A DNA stretch of 64,000 nucleotides from the NCBI GenBank assembly GCA_963762635.1, contig CAVXLQ010000003.1, forward strand, positions 682,001 to 746,000, given 5' to 3'. A model generated the notes under the pieces. The model was given only the letters and a program-made list of their open reading frames with translations, did no database searches and was not told where the DNA came from. The stretch is from Tenggerimyces sp963762635 (GTDB taxonomy: Bacteria; Actinomycetota; Actinomycetes; Propionibacteriales; Actinopolymorphaceae). The position numbers and the translations under genes were made by a program. Below are positions 8,872 through 17,853 of this stretch, piece by piece (position 1 is the stretch's first letter; every line of letters begins with the position of its first letter).

Positions 8872-9824
8872 GCCTCTCGCCCCCTCACCCGGATCCGCGG
8901 ATCGATCACCGAATACAGCAGGTCGACGAGCAGGTTGATCGCGATGTACGCGGTCGCGGTGACGAGCACGACCGCTTGAATCACCGGATAGTCGCGCTGG
9001 AACACGGAGTCGATGGTGAGTTTCCCGAACCCGGGCAGGCCGAAGATCCGCTCGGTGACCACCGCGCCGGAGATCAGGGCGCCGAGCTGCAGACCGACGA
9101 TCGTCACCACCACGATGAGGCTGTTCCGCAACGCGTGTCGCAGGATCACCGCGGACGTCGACAGTCCCTTCGCGCGCGCCGTACGGATGTAGTCGGCTGA
9201 CAAGGCTTCCAGCATGGACGAACGCGTCTGCCGCATCACCACAGCGGCGAGCCCGGTGCCGATCACCAACGAGGGCAGGACGAGATGGTGCAGGTTGGCG
9301 AGCGGGTTCTCGAAGAACGGTACGTACCCACTCGCCGGGAACAACCGGACCGCCACCGCGAGGTAGAGGATCGCCATCAGTCCGAGCCAGAAGTTCGGAA
9401 TCGACAAGCTGGTCAGGGCAAGCGCGTTCGCGACCCACTCGGTGAGCTTGCCCCGCCGTACGGCAGCCGCGACACCCGTCGCGACGCCGAGCAACGCCGC
9501 CACCAGCAACGAGAGGAGCGACAGCTCCAACGTCACCGGCAACGCGGTGGCGAGCAGCTCGGTGACGGGCGTGTCCGTACGGATCGACGTCCCGAGGTCG
9601 CCGCGGATGCTGTTCGAGACGAACTTCCAGTACTGCACGAGCAACGGCTCGTCCAGCCCGTACCGCGCGCGGATCGCCGCGAGCGAGGCCGGGTCGCGTT
9701 CCTCGCCGGCCAGCGCGAGCGCCGGGTCGCCGGGCAACGCACGGATGCCGAGGAACACCACCATCGTCGCCAGGATCAACGTGACCAGCGACTGCCAGAG
9801 CCGGTGCAGCAGGTACGACCGCAC
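8868..9824 (-). CDS. Peptide ABC transporter permease (DppB-like)
   Basis: A 318-residue permease with the typical DppB start (VRSYLLHRLWQSLVTLILATMVVFLGIRALPGDP) and the conserved N-terminal pattern RYGLDEPLLVQYW. The EAA-type loop is DYIRTARAKGLSTSAVILRHALRNSL, and the tail ends in DLLYSVIDPRIRVRG. The start is GTG at 9824, 11 bases after the stop of the binding-protein gene; there is no in-frame ATG nearby. It overlaps the DppC-like gene by ATGA. Lipoprotein, B and C permeases, D and F ATPases follow the standard dpp order. Confidence 0.92.
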   Translation of the reverse strand: MRSYLLHRLWQSLVTLILATMVVFLGIRALPGDPALALAGEERDPASLAAIRARYGLDEPLLVQYWKFVSNSIRGDLGTSIRTDTPVTELLATALPVTLELSLLSLLVAALLGVATGVAAAVRRGKLTEWVANALALTSLSIPNFWLGLMAILYLAVAVRLFPASGYVPFFENPLANLHHLVLPSLVIGTGLAAVVMRQTRSSMLEALSADYIRTARAKGLSTSAVILRHALRNSLIVVVTIVGLQLGALISGAVVTERIFGLPGFGKLTIDSVFQRDYPVIQAVVLVTATAYIAINLLVDLLYSVIDPRIRVRGREA

Positions 9825-9835
9825 GTGTCGCCGGC

Positions 9836-11515
9836 CTACTTGCGGTGTCCGGCGAACGCCACGCGCAGGATGCCGTCGGAGAAGACGCGCACGCCGCTGA
9901 GCTTCTTCGAGACTCCGGTCAGGTTGCGTTGCCGGTACAGGTAGATCAGCGGCTCCTGCTCCTGGATCTTCGCGGTGACCTCGCCGTAGAGCTCCTTGCG
10001 GGCTTCGACATCCTGCTCCTGTCGCGCCTTGGTGAGCAGCTCGTCGAGCGCCGGGTCGGAGAAGCCAGCCACGTTCTGGCTCCCGCCCGTACCGACGAAG
10101 TTCGTGATGTTCGCGTCCGGGTCGATGCGGCCGGACCAGCCGAGCTGGAGCAGCTCGAAGTCGCCGCGGTCCTGCTGGTCGAGCAGCGAGGAGAACTCGA
10201 CCGGCTGGATCAGGATGTCGAAGCCGCCCTCCTTCACCATCGCCTGCAGTGCTTGGGCGATGCGCAGACTGTCGGGGTTGTTCGACGTGATCATCTCGAT
10301 CTTGTACGGCACCGTCACGCCGGCTTCCTGCAGCAGCTGCTTCGCCTTCTCGACGTCCCGGTCCGGGCACTTCTGCGCGGCGTCGCTGCTGAACGGGCTG
10401 GCCGGCGAGATCGGCGAGCAGGCCTTGTCGTAAAGACCGCCGAACACCGTCTTGACGAGTCCGTCGCGGTCGACGGCGAGGTCGAACGCCTGCCGGACCT
10501 TGACGTCCTTCGCGTGCGGCTTGTCGATCTGCTTGGTCGGTTGGCCGATGCCGTCGGCGTTGCCGATGTTGAACGTGACGCCTTGGTAGCCCAGGCTCCC
10601 GGACTCGAGCACCTCGAGCGCGTCCTCGGTGCTGAGCGCGGGGGTGTCCTGCGTGGACAGGGAGTCGGCGACCTGCACGTCACCGGAGCGGAGGTTCGCC
10701 GCGCGGATGCTCGCGTCGGTGATGATCCGGTAGACGACGCTGTCGAAGTACACCTTGCTCGCGTCGTAGTAGTTCGAGTCCTTGGCGAGCTCGATCGAGT
10801 TCTGCGGCACCCGCTTGACCAGCTTGAACGGGCCGACGCAGATCGGCGCCGAGGAGAACTTGTCGCCGAGTTTGTCCAACTGGGCAGGGCTCATCACCAT
10901 GCCGGCCCGGTCGGTGAGTGCCGCGAGCAGCGGTGCGAACGGCGTCTCCAGATGGATCACGACGGTCTCGGCGTCGGGGGTGTCGATACCGGTGATCGGG
11001 CCGAGCTCGCTCTTGCGGGCGGAGGTCTCGAGCGTGAGGTTGCGCTGCAAGGACTTCTTGACAGCGGCGGAGTCGAACGCGGTGCCGTCACCGAACTTGA
11101 CGCCTGTACGTACCTTGATCGTCACGGTCTTGCCGTCGGCACTGGCCTCGGGGAGTGCGGCCGCGAGCTGCGGGACGATCTCGGAGTTCTCGTCGAGGTC
11201 GTAGAGCTTCTCGCACATCGCGGAGAAGACGTACCGCGAGTACAGCGAACGTGCCTGCGTCGGGTCGAGCTGGTCGGGCTCGGCCGACAGCGCGATGTCG
11301 AGACGCCCGCCGGGCTTGATCGCGTTCGGATCCGCCGCGGTGCCGGTCTTGTTGGTCCGTTCGCCGCCGGTCGCGGTGGCGCCGGGCGAGGCCGTGCCGC
11401 CCGACCCGCTGCCGGTGTTCTCCTGTCCCACGGGGGAGCAGGCGATCAGACCCAGCAGGAGTCCGGTGGCGGCGAGGCCGGCGATGGCGAGTCGGCGGTG
11501 CTTTCGAGGCAGCAT
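9836..11515 (-). CDS. Peptide-binding lipoprotein (solute-binding family 5)
   Basis: A 559-residue extracytoplasmic binding protein, first gene of the importer operon. Residues 1 to about 26 form a lipoprotein signal peptide with the lipobox LIAC, so the mature protein is lipid-anchored at Cys26 after a Gly/Ser/Thr-rich linker. Family 5 features are GGRLDIALSAEPDQLDPTQA, TIKVRTGVKFGDGTAFDSAAVKKSLQR and VRQAFDLAVDRDGLVKTVFGG. The start at 11515 is supported by GGAGGT seven bases upstream. The 118-bp gap to the divergent GNAT gene should contain the operon promoter. The ligand is unknown; the gamma-glutamyltransferase in the same operon suggests a gamma-glutamyl peptide. Confidence 0.9.
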   Translation of the reverse strand: MLPRKHRRLAIAGLAATGLLLGLIACSPVGQENTGSGSGGTASPGATATGGERTNKTGTAADPNAIKPGGRLDIALSAEPDQLDPTQARSLYSRYVFSAMCEKLYDLDENSEIVPQLAAALPEASADGKTVTIKVRTGVKFGDGTAFDSAAVKKSLQRNLTLETSARKSELGPITGIDTPDAETVVIHLETPFAPLLAALTDRAGMVMSPAQLDKLGDKFSSAPICVGPFKLVKRVPQNSIELAKDSNYYDASKVYFDSVVYRIITDASIRAANLRSGDVQVADSLSTQDTPALSTEDALEVLESGSLGYQGVTFNIGNADGIGQPTKQIDKPHAKDVKVRQAFDLAVDRDGLVKTVFGGLYDKACSPISPASPFSSDAAQKCPDRDVEKAKQLLQEAGVTVPYKIEMITSNNPDSLRIAQALQAMVKEGGFDILIQPVEFSSLLDQQDRGDFELLQLGWSGRIDPDANITNFVGTGGSQNVAGFSDPALDELLTKARQEQDVEARKELYGEVTAKIQEQEPLIYLYRQRNLTGVSKKLSGVRVFSDGILRVAFAGHRK

Positions 11516-11633
11516 GAGGTGGACCTCCCAGACCGAAGGTTGGGACATTCTGGTCTCTGCACGTATGGCTCTGACAAGTGGTTCGGTGCGACAAAATCCA
11601 TAACGCGGGTGTTACGCCCACTACAGTGCGGGA

Positions 11634-12527
11634 ATGGACGCCTCGATCAGGGCATACTCCGCTGGCGATCAGGCTGCGGTGGCCGAGATTTGTGTTGCAG
11701 CGTTGGATATTGAGGCTCCCGGAGATGCGGCCATATTCTTGGCCGTTCTCGGACGTCGTTCCGGGACGTGGCACGTCGCGGTCGTCGACGACACCGTGGT
11801 CGGCGTGGTGATCGGGTCCACTTCTTCCGGATCGGTCGGATCCATCGGGCATGTCGAGTTGCTGGCGGTCGCGCCCTCGTTCCAGGGGAACGGGATCGGG
11901 CGATCGTTGCTGCGTTCGTTGGAGAACGCGCACCGCGATGCGGGATGCGCCGAGGTGCGCGTGCAGGGCAACCCGCCTTCGTACGTGTGGCCCGGCATCG
12001 ACACCCGTTACACGGTGGCGATCTGCCTCGTCGAGCGCGACGGGTACGAGCGGTTCAACGACGCACGCGACATGGACGTACCCCTGACTCCCGCGGCCGT
12101 CGACACGTCCGCGGACGAAGCGAGGCTGGCGGCAGCCGGAATCGTCGTCCGCCGGCTCGACGTGTCGGACGAGCCGTCGATTCGTCCGTGGCTGGAGGCG
12201 TGGGGAGGCAGCTGGAGCGCGGAAGCCCTGCTGACCTTGACCTCTTCGCCGGTCGGCTGCCAGGTCGCGCTGACCTCGGACGGCGAGTGGCTTGGCTTCG
12301 CGGCGCACGGCGTGAACCACCCGCGCATCTTCGGCCCGATGGGCACCGCCGAGGCGTCCCGACGGCACGGCATCGGCGCGGTGCTGTTGAAGCGATGTCT
12401 GGCCGATCAGCTCGCCGCCGGCCTGCCTGTGTCCGAGATCGGCTGGGTCGGGCCGCACCGCTTCTACGCCCGGGCGCTGGGCGCGAGGTTCAGCCGGATC
12501 TTCTGGCTGTACCGGAAAGCGCTTTAG
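11634..12527 (+). CDS. Tandem GNAT-domain N-acetyltransferase
   Basis: A 297-residue protein built of two GNAT folds. The first (about 1-140) has the acetyl-CoA loop QGNGIGRSLL after VELLAVAPSF. The second (about 150-297) has RRHGIGAVLLKRCL after an IFGPMGTAEA segment. Two-domain GNATs of this kind act on small molecules such as antibiotics or amino acids, but the substrate cannot be read here. It is divergent from the peptide transporter operon and is followed two bases after its stop by the phosphotransferase gene, so the two are probably co-transcribed. Confidence 0.85.
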   Translation: MDASIRAYSAGDQAAVAEICVAALDIEAPGDAAIFLAVLGRRSGTWHVAVVDDTVVGVVIGSTSSGSVGSIGHVELLAVAPSFQGNGIGRSLLRSLENAHRDAGCAEVRVQGNPPSYVWPGIDTRYTVAICLVERDGYERFNDARDMDVPLTPAAVDTSADEARLAAAGIVVRRLDVSDEPSIRPWLEAWGGSWSAEALLTLTSSPVGCQVALTSDGEWLGFAAHGVNHPRIFGPMGTAEASRRHGIGAVLLKRCLADQLAAGLPVSEIGWVGPHRFYARALGARFSRIFWLYRKAL

Positions 12528-12529
12528 GT

Positions 12530-13492
12530 ATGGAGTTGGCCAGGGACACGGAGCGGGCGATCCTCGGCGTCGAGACCGCCGCGCAGGTGCGCACGTGGGT
12601 CGCTCGTCACGTTCGTGACCACCTCGGCGGGACCGTGGAGTCGGTGCTGTTCACCGGCGGCGACATCGGTGCGGTCTTCGGGCTGCGGCTCGACGACGGC
12701 CGCGAGGTCGTGCTCAAGGCGTTGCGTCGCGGCGCGAACGAGCGGCGGCTGCGCGCGGTCGTTCGTGCGCAGAACCTGCTCGCGGACGAGGACTTCGGCT
12801 GCGCTCGGGTCCTCGACGGCCCGTCGTCGACCGATGGTGTGATCGCGGTCGTCGAGGAACGCCTGACCTGCACCTCGACCGGGAGCGGGCACGACCCGGA
12901 GGCGCGTCGCGCGATGGCCACGGCGCTGGCCACGCAGATCGACGCCCTGCGTGGGATGGACGGCTCGGACCTCGTTCAGGGTCAGCCCGCGTGGGCGGAC
13001 TGGAGCGCCGGTGCCTGGCCGGTGCCCCACGACCCGATCTTCGACTTCACCACCCCGGTGCCCGGCTTCGAGTGGGTCGACGAGCTCGCCGACGCGTCGG
13101 CGGCGACGCTGCGGGCAGCCGACCACGCGGGCAGCGTGGTCGGGCACAGCGACTGGGTGTGGCAGAACGTCTGCGTACGCGACGGCTCGTTCGTCGCGGC
13201 CTACGACTGGGACAGCCTCGTCTACGGGCCCGAGCCGGCGGTGGTCGGTCAGTGCGCGGGCGCGTTCACGCAGGGCAGCCCCGTGCCTCCCGACGCACCG
13301 ACGTCGGCGGAGGTCGCGGCGTTCCTCGACGACTACGAACGCGTCCACACCTTCACGCCCGCCGAACGACAGCTCGCCGAGGCGGCGGCCACCTGGGTGC
13401 GCTGCTACGCCGCTCGGTGCCAGCTCGACAACCTGCAGCGGCGCGCGATGCAGCCGCCCGCCGGGTCGTTCATCGAGGCTCTCTCGACGTGA
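12530..13492 (+). CDS. APH-family phosphotransferase
   Basis: A 320-residue kinase-fold protein of the aminoglycoside phosphotransferase/choline kinase superfamily. An ATP-binding lysine lies in REVVLKAL. The Brenner-type catalytic motif is HSDWVWQN (His, Asp and Asn in place), followed by the metal-binding AYDWDSL. The start ATG at 12530 lies two bases after the GNAT stop. The 3' end overlaps the convergent TerC gene by 23 bp. GNAT plus APH side by side resembles a small-molecule modification pair, but no specific antibiotic-resistance subfamily is recognised, so resistance remains a guess. Confidence 0.82.
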   Translation: MELARDTERAILGVETAAQVRTWVARHVRDHLGGTVESVLFTGGDIGAVFGLRLDDGREVVLKALRRGANERRLRAVVRAQNLLADEDFGCARVLDGPSSTDGVIAVVEERLTCTSTGSGHDPEARRAMATALATQIDALRGMDGSDLVQGQPAWADWSAGAWPVPHDPIFDFTTPVPGFEWVDELADASAATLRAADHAGSVVGHSDWVWQNVCVRDGSFVAAYDWDSLVYGPEPAVVGQCAGAFTQGSPVPPDAPTSAEVAAFLDDYERVHTFTPAERQLAEAAATWVRCYAARCQLDNLQRRAMQPPAGSFIEALST

Positions 13493-14447
13493 CCCGAGCA
13501 CCGACCAGGCTGGCGCCCGTCGTGACGAGGAGCGTGACCACGATGAAGCCGAGCGAGAAGGCGATCCCGATGTGCGGGAGATGCACGCCGAGGATCGAAG
13601 CCACGTGGTTGCCCTCCAGCGCCTCGATGATCAGCTTCACGCCGATGAACGCGAGGATCACGGCCAGCCCGTACGACAGGTACATCAGCCGGTCGAGCAG
13701 CCCACCAACGAGGAAGTACAGCTGCCGCAGCCCCATCAGCGCGAACGCGTTCGCCGTGAACACGATGAACGTGTCCTGGGTCAGGCCGAAGATCGCCGGG
13801 ATCGAGTCCAGCGCGAACACCACGTTCGCGACGCCGATCGCCAACACCACCACGACCATCGGCGTCAGCATCCACCGGCCGTCGACCCGCGTGGTGAGCC
13901 GGGAGCCGTCGTAGTCGTTGCTCGTCGGCAGGATCCGTCGCATCAGCTTGACGACGGTGCTGTCGTGGAAGTCGGACTCCTCGTCCTTGTTCCGTACGAG
14001 GTTGATCGCGGTGTAGATCAACAACGCGCCGAAGATGTAGAAGACGAAGTCGAACGCGCCGATCGCCGCCGCGCCCGCCCAGATGCAGAGCGCGCGGAAG
14101 ACGAGCGAGAGCGTGATGCCGATCAGCAGGATCTTGTGCTGGTGCTCCGCTGGCACGGCGAACCGGGCGAGCAGGATCACGAACACGAACAGGTTGTCCA
14201 CCGAGAGGCTGTACTCGGTCACGTACCCGGCGACGAACGACTCCGCGGGAGCGCTGCCGGCGAAGTGCCAGAGCGCCGCGGCGAAGACCAGTGCGAGGGC
14301 GACGTACGCCAGCACCCACAGCGACGCCGCCTTGAGGGAGACGGCTCGTGGGCGGCGGCCGACGACGACGAGGTCGAGGATGATGATCGCGAGCAGTCCG
14401 CCGACCGTCGCGACCCACACCCACCCCGGGACGCTCACCTCCGCCAC
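13470..14447 (-). CDS. TerC-family integral membrane protein
   Basis: A 325-residue protein with about nine hydrophobic segments. It contains the two acidic TerC signatures: EYSLSVDNLFVFVILL in the first half and FALDSIPAIFGLTQDTFIVFTANAFALMGLR in the second. TerC/Alx proteins are linked to tellurite resistance and to manganese efflux, in some cases onto exported metalloproteins. The Asp residues in both motifs are intact. It overlaps the upstream HAD gene by 13 bp, so the two are likely co-transcribed, and runs tail to tail into the phosphotransferase. Confidence 0.9.
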   Translation of the reverse strand: MAEVSVPGWVWVATVGGLLAIIILDLVVVGRRPRAVSLKAASLWVLAYVALALVFAAALWHFAGSAPAESFVAGYVTEYSLSVDNLFVFVILLARFAVPAEHQHKILLIGITLSLVFRALCIWAGAAAIGAFDFVFYIFGALLIYTAINLVRNKDEESDFHDSTVVKLMRRILPTSNDYDGSRLTTRVDGRWMLTPMVVVVLAIGVANVVFALDSIPAIFGLTQDTFIVFTANAFALMGLRQLYFLVGGLLDRLMYLSYGLAVILAFIGVKLIIEALEGNHVASILGVHLPHIGIAFSLGFIVVTLLVTTGASLVGARVTSREPR

Positions 14448-15145
14448 TCGTCGACGATGGGCAGCAGGTCCGCCAGCCGTTCGATCACCGCGTCCGGCTC
14501 GCCGTCGGTGTGACCGCGTTGAACGTCCGGAATCTCGCTGTGCGGGACGTGGACCGCGCGCATGCCGGCCTCGTGGGCTCCGTGGATGTCGTCGAACAGC
14601 CGGTCGCCGACGTACACGCAGCGGCCGGGGTCGGACATGCCGACGGCTTTCATGGCGAGCAGGAAGGCCTCCGGGTGTGGCTTGGTGTGGTCGATCTCAC
14701 TCGTGTAGACCGCCGCGTCGATCAGATGGAGCACGCCGTCGCGGCGGAAGTAGAGCTCGTGATCGTCTCTCGGCCACACCGTATTGGACAGGACGCCGAC
14801 GGCGACGCCCCGCTCGCGGAGTGCTGTGAGGAGCGGGATCACGTCCGGGTCGGTCCAGGTGTGCGGCTCCCACCACGTCCTGAACGCCTCGACCGCCCGC
14901 TGGTGCCGCTCGCCGCTCGGCTCCAGGCCGGCGGTCCGGATGATCGACTCGAAGTTCGTGCTGCGGTGCTCGTCCCGCGCCTTCTTCCACGCGGCGTCCT
15001 CGGCCGCGCCCAGCGCCGCGAAGACGTCCGGCCCGTGTGCGGGGTCGTAGGCCGACGCGTACGCCTGCCACGACCCCGACGGGTCGATCGTGTGCCACGG
15101 GGTGAGCGTGCCGCCCCAGTCGAAGATCACCGCGTCCACCGTCAT
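14435..15145 (-). CDS. HAD-family hydrolase
   Basis: A Rossmann-like phosphohydrolase of about 236 residues. Motif I is VIFDWGGTLT (nucleophile Asp9), with Gly replacing the usual second Asp, a variant known in some HAD subfamilies. Motif II is GVLSNT, motif III the Lys in HTKPHPEAF, and motif IV GDRLFDDIHGA. A C1-type cap lies between motifs I and II. Start 15145 (MTVDAV) fits the family best; in-frame ATGs at 15154 and 15175 are alternatives without a clear ribosome site. The substrate is unknown. Confidence 0.82.
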   Translation of the reverse strand: MTVDAVIFDWGGTLTPWHTIDPSGSWQAYASAYDPAHGPDVFAALGAAEDAAWKKARDEHRSTNFESIIRTAGLEPSGERHQRAVEAFRTWWEPHTWTDPDVIPLLTALRERGVAVGVLSNTVWPRDDHELYFRRDGVLHLIDAAVYTSEIDHTKPHPEAFLLAMKAVGMSDPGRCVYVGDRLFDDIHGAHEAGMRAVHVPHSEIPDVQRGHTDGEPDAVIERLADLLPIVDEWRR

Positions 15146-15176
15146 GCTGTCCATCTTGCCAAGTCGGTGCCACAAC

Positions 15177-16613
15177 TCAGCCAGGCTGTCCGACCAGCTC
15201 CGGCGTCGCGTCGTCCGCTGTGGCGGGTTTGGCCTGCGGCTGGCTGCTCCGGTGCAGCAGGGCGACGAGGGCGCCGAGGCCGGTGAGGGCCGCGCCGACC
15301 AGCACCGCGGGGAACGTCCCGTCGAGGAACGCTTGCGGTGTGTCGAGCGCGCCGTTCGCGCTGAACACCGTGCCGAGTACGGCCACCCCGAACACCGCGC
15401 CGACCTCGCGGATGGCGTTGTTCACGCCGGAGGCCTGACCGGCGCGCTCGGGCCGTACGGAGCCCAGGACGGCGCTCGCTGCCGGCGCGAAGACCAGCGC
15501 CATGCCGACGCCGGCGAGGACGAACGGGCCGATCAGCTCGGTCCAGGCCATGCCGAGCTCGGAGACGAACGCGATCCAGGTGAGCGCGATCGCCTGCAGC
15601 GCGAGCCCGCCGGCCATGAACAGGCGCGGCCCGTACTTCTCCGCCAGCGGCCCGGCGAACGGGGCGACCGCGAGCGTGGCGCCGGTCCAGACGAGCATCC
15701 GCAGTCCGGTGTCCAGCGCGTCGTACCCGAACAGGAACTGCATCTGCTGGCTCAGCAGGAAGATCGAGCCGAACGTGCCGAACATCATGAAGAAACCGAC
15801 GAGGTTCGTGACGACGAAGCCTCTGTTCTGGAAGAGGTTCAGCGGCACCATCGGGCTCAGCGTGCGGCGTTCCCACCAGACGAAGACGGCGAGCAGGACG
15901 ACGCCGGCGCCGATCGAGCCGACGATCAGTGGGCTGGTCCAACCCTCGGCGTTGCCGCGGACGAGGCCGAACACGACTCCGAGCAGGCCGAGCCCGACGA
16001 ACGCGAAGCCGGGCAGGTCGAGCGGCGCCTTCTCGCCGTAGCTCTCCTTGATCTGCCGTACGACCGCGGGAATCAGCAGCAGGCCGATCGGCACGTTGAT
16101 CCAGAACATCCAATGCCAGCTGGCGATCTCGATCACCGCGCCGCCGACGAGCGGGCCCATCGCGACCGCGATGCCGCTGATGGCGGACCAGATGCCGAGC
16201 GCGACGCCGCGACGTTCCTTCGGAACTCCGGCCGCGAGCAGGGTCAGCGTGAGCGGGGCGATGATCGCGCCGCCGACGCCCTGCAGCATGCGGGCGCTGA
16301 TGAGGAGGTCGACGTTCGGCGCGAGTGCCGCGGCCGCACTGGCCGCGGTGAAGAGGGCGAGTCCGGCGATGAACGTGCGCCTGCGGCCGAACCGGTCGCC
16401 CAGGCTGGCGGCCGGGATGAGCGCGACGGCGAACGCGAGCGTGTACGCGTTCACGGTCCATTCGAGCGACTCGAGGCTGGCGCCGAGGTCCGCGCGGATC
16501 GTCGTGAGACCGACGGTGACGATGAGATTGTCGAGCGTGACCATGAACAGGGCCACGGAGATGGTGACGACGGTGAGCCAGCGCATCCGGCTGGGCGGGG
16601 ACTCGGTGGTCAT
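15177..16613 (-). CDS. MFS drug-efflux transporter (DHA2, 14-helix type)
   Basis: A 478-residue major facilitator of the EmrB/QacA group. The first helix carries ALFMVTLDNLIVTVGL (the D-x-x-I/V-V motif of DHA2 drug pumps), loop 2-3 has LGDRFGRRRTF (motif A), and helix 5 has GIAVAMGPLVGGAVIEIASWHWMFWINVPIG (motif C of drug/proton antiporters). It is divergent from a TetR regulator gene with operator-like palindromes between them, which strongly suggests repression relieved by the exported compound. The substrate is unknown. Confidence 0.9.
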   Translation of the reverse strand: MTTESPPSRMRWLTVVTISVALFMVTLDNLIVTVGLTTIRADLGASLESLEWTVNAYTLAFAVALIPAASLGDRFGRRRTFIAGLALFTAASAAAALAPNVDLLISARMLQGVGGAIIAPLTLTLLAAGVPKERRGVALGIWSAISGIAVAMGPLVGGAVIEIASWHWMFWINVPIGLLLIPAVVRQIKESYGEKAPLDLPGFAFVGLGLLGVVFGLVRGNAEGWTSPLIVGSIGAGVVLLAVFVWWERRTLSPMVPLNLFQNRGFVVTNLVGFFMMFGTFGSIFLLSQQMQFLFGYDALDTGLRMLVWTGATLAVAPFAGPLAEKYGPRLFMAGGLALQAIALTWIAFVSELGMAWTELIGPFVLAGVGMALVFAPAASAVLGSVRPERAGQASGVNNAIREVGAVFGVAVLGTVFSANGALDTPQAFLDGTFPAVLVGAALTGLGALVALLHRSSQPQAKPATADDATPELVGQPG

Positions 16614-16637
16614 GGCTACTGCTCTCTCCCTGGATTT

Positions 16638-16685
16638 GTTAGTGACCGCTCACTTCCTTGTGAATTTAGTGTTCACTCACTAACC
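16638..16685. promoter_or_regulatory. TetR operator palindromes between MFS and tetR genes
   Basis: Two overlapping-style dyads lie in the 80-bp divergent promoter. The first is AGTGA-CCGC-TCACT at 16641-16654. The second is TTAGTG-TTCACT-CACTAA at 16666-16683. They share the half-site TTAGTGA/TCACTAA, a form common for TetR repressors that guard MFS pumps. Their position between the two start codons suits control of both genes. Confidence 0.75.
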
Positions 16686-16693
16686 TGTCAACC

Positions 16694-17218
16694 ATGGGTG
16701 CTCCTCGACAGTCGTCCGACTCCCGCCGCACGGCGCTGATCGCCGCGGCACTGCCCGCGTTCGCGCAGGCCGGTCTGCACGGGACCGCGGTGAGCGCGGT
16801 GACGGATGCGGTGGGGATCACGCAGCCGTACGCGTTCAGCCTGTTCGGCACGAAGAAGGGGCTGTTCCTGGCCGCGGTCGAGCACTGCTTCGACATGGTC
16901 GCGGACCTGTTCCGCACCGCGGCCCTGGCCGCTCCGGCGGAGGGTCGGGTGCACGCGATGGCTCGGGCGTACGACGAGCTGCTGCAGGACCGGACCGTGC
17001 TGCAGTTCCAGCTGCAGTGCTACGCGTCAGCGGGCGACCCCGAGGTACGCGACGTGGTGGCCCGGCGGATGGCCGGGCTGTTCGACCTGTTCCAGGAGGT
17101 CGGCGGGATGTCGGTGGACGAGGCGCGTACGTTCCTCGCGACCGGGATGTTGTGCAACCTGTCGGTGATGCTCGAGCTCCCGCAGCTGCTGCCGAAGGAC
17201 CTCGGCCACGACTGCTGA
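16694..17218 (+). CDS. TetR-family repressor
   Basis: A 174-residue regulator. Residues about 10-56 form the N-terminal TetR helix-turn-helix (SRRTALIAAALPAFAQAGLHGTAVSAVTDAVGITQPYAFSLFGTKKGLFLAAVE). The rest is the helical ligand-sensing and dimer domain. The start ATG at 16694 lies immediately next to the operator palindromes, and the divergent neighbour is a DHA2 efflux pump. It probably represses the pump and itself and releases DNA when it binds a pump substrate. Confidence 0.9.
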   Translation: MGAPRQSSDSRRTALIAAALPAFAQAGLHGTAVSAVTDAVGITQPYAFSLFGTKKGLFLAAVEHCFDMVADLFRTAALAAPAEGRVHAMARAYDELLQDRTVLQFQLQCYASAGDPEVRDVVARRMAGLFDLFQEVGGMSVDEARTFLATGMLCNLSVMLELPQLLPKDLGHDC

Positions 17219-17298
17219 CCGACCGCGTGGCCGTCGCGCTCGTGGCTTGCGGTTGGATGGTTCGCTCGACCGGTGTCATGACCTGACAGGAGCCACGA

Positions 17299-17661
17299 TT
17301 GATCATCCGAGCCGAGTCGTCAGGTGCTCACGCGATCGTCGTCCAGCTGGAAGGTGACGTCGACGTCGAGTCCGCCCGGGAGGTCCGCGAACGGCTGTTC
17401 GGCGTGCTGGACGACAGCCCGGATGGAACGAGGCTGATGGTGATCGACCTGTCCCAGGCGGCCTTCCTGGACTCCTCCGGCCTCGGTGCGCTGGTCGCGA
17501 CCTCGAACCGGGCCCGCGCGCGAGGCTGCCGAGTGTTCCTGGCCGATCCGACGCCCATCGTCACCCGCGTGCTCGAGATGTCGGCGCTCGACAAGGTGTG
17601 GCCGATCTACCGCACCGTTCAGGACGCGCTCGCCGACCTCCCGCCAGCCGACCCGGCGTAG
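17299..17661 (+). CDS. STAS-domain anti-anti-sigma factor
   Basis: A 120-residue single STAS domain. It has the phosphorylatable serine region LDSSGLGALVA preceded by VIDLSQAAF, typical of SpoIIAA/RsbV-type anti-sigma factor antagonists. The start is TTG at 17299, with AGGAG seven bases upstream. In this family the unphosphorylated protein binds an anti-sigma kinase and frees a sigma factor. No kinase or sigma gene is adjacent, so the partner is encoded elsewhere. Confidence 0.85.
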   Translation: MIIRAESSGAHAIVVQLEGDVDVESAREVRERLFGVLDDSPDGTRLMVIDLSQAAFLDSSGLGALVATSNRARARGCRVFLADPTPIVTRVLEMSALDKVWPIYRTVQDALADLPPADPA

Positions 17662-17853
17662 GCCGCCCGCTCGCCGAGTGACAGCTCGAACGACCACGTG
17701 CCGTGCTGCTTTGGTGTGTACGCGCTGGGCGTCCTCCGCCAGAGCAACCCGAGCGGCCGGAGGTCGATCGCGGACTTCCAGCAGGCGGTGAAGGGCTGGG
17801 AGTCCAAGTACGGTGACAAGATCCGTTCGGAGCTGCAGGAAGGTCTGGCGTGA
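17662..17853 (+). pseudogene. Possible 3' remnant of an unidentified gene
   Basis: An open frame without a convincing start runs from just after the STAS stop to TGA at 17851. It encodes ...FGVYALGVLRQSNPSG, then about 30 further residues ending QEGLA. Its stop overlaps the GTG start of the DUF2961 gene as GTGA, the coupling pattern seen throughout this window, so it was probably the end of a real upstream operon partner whose 5' part is gone. A GTG at 17698 could give a 51-residue protein. I do not recognise the family. Confidence 0.35.

Noticed and set aside
11599..11620. CATAACGCG near the GNAT start as a second target of the HigA-type antitoxin
   Set aside because: Only one 9-bp half matches the operator at 60014-60032 and the second half diverges. 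One such match is expected by chance in a window this size.
12530..13492. Named aminoglycoside-resistance gene
   Set aside because: Only the general APH catalytic motifs are visible. No subfamily-specific features support a resistance call.
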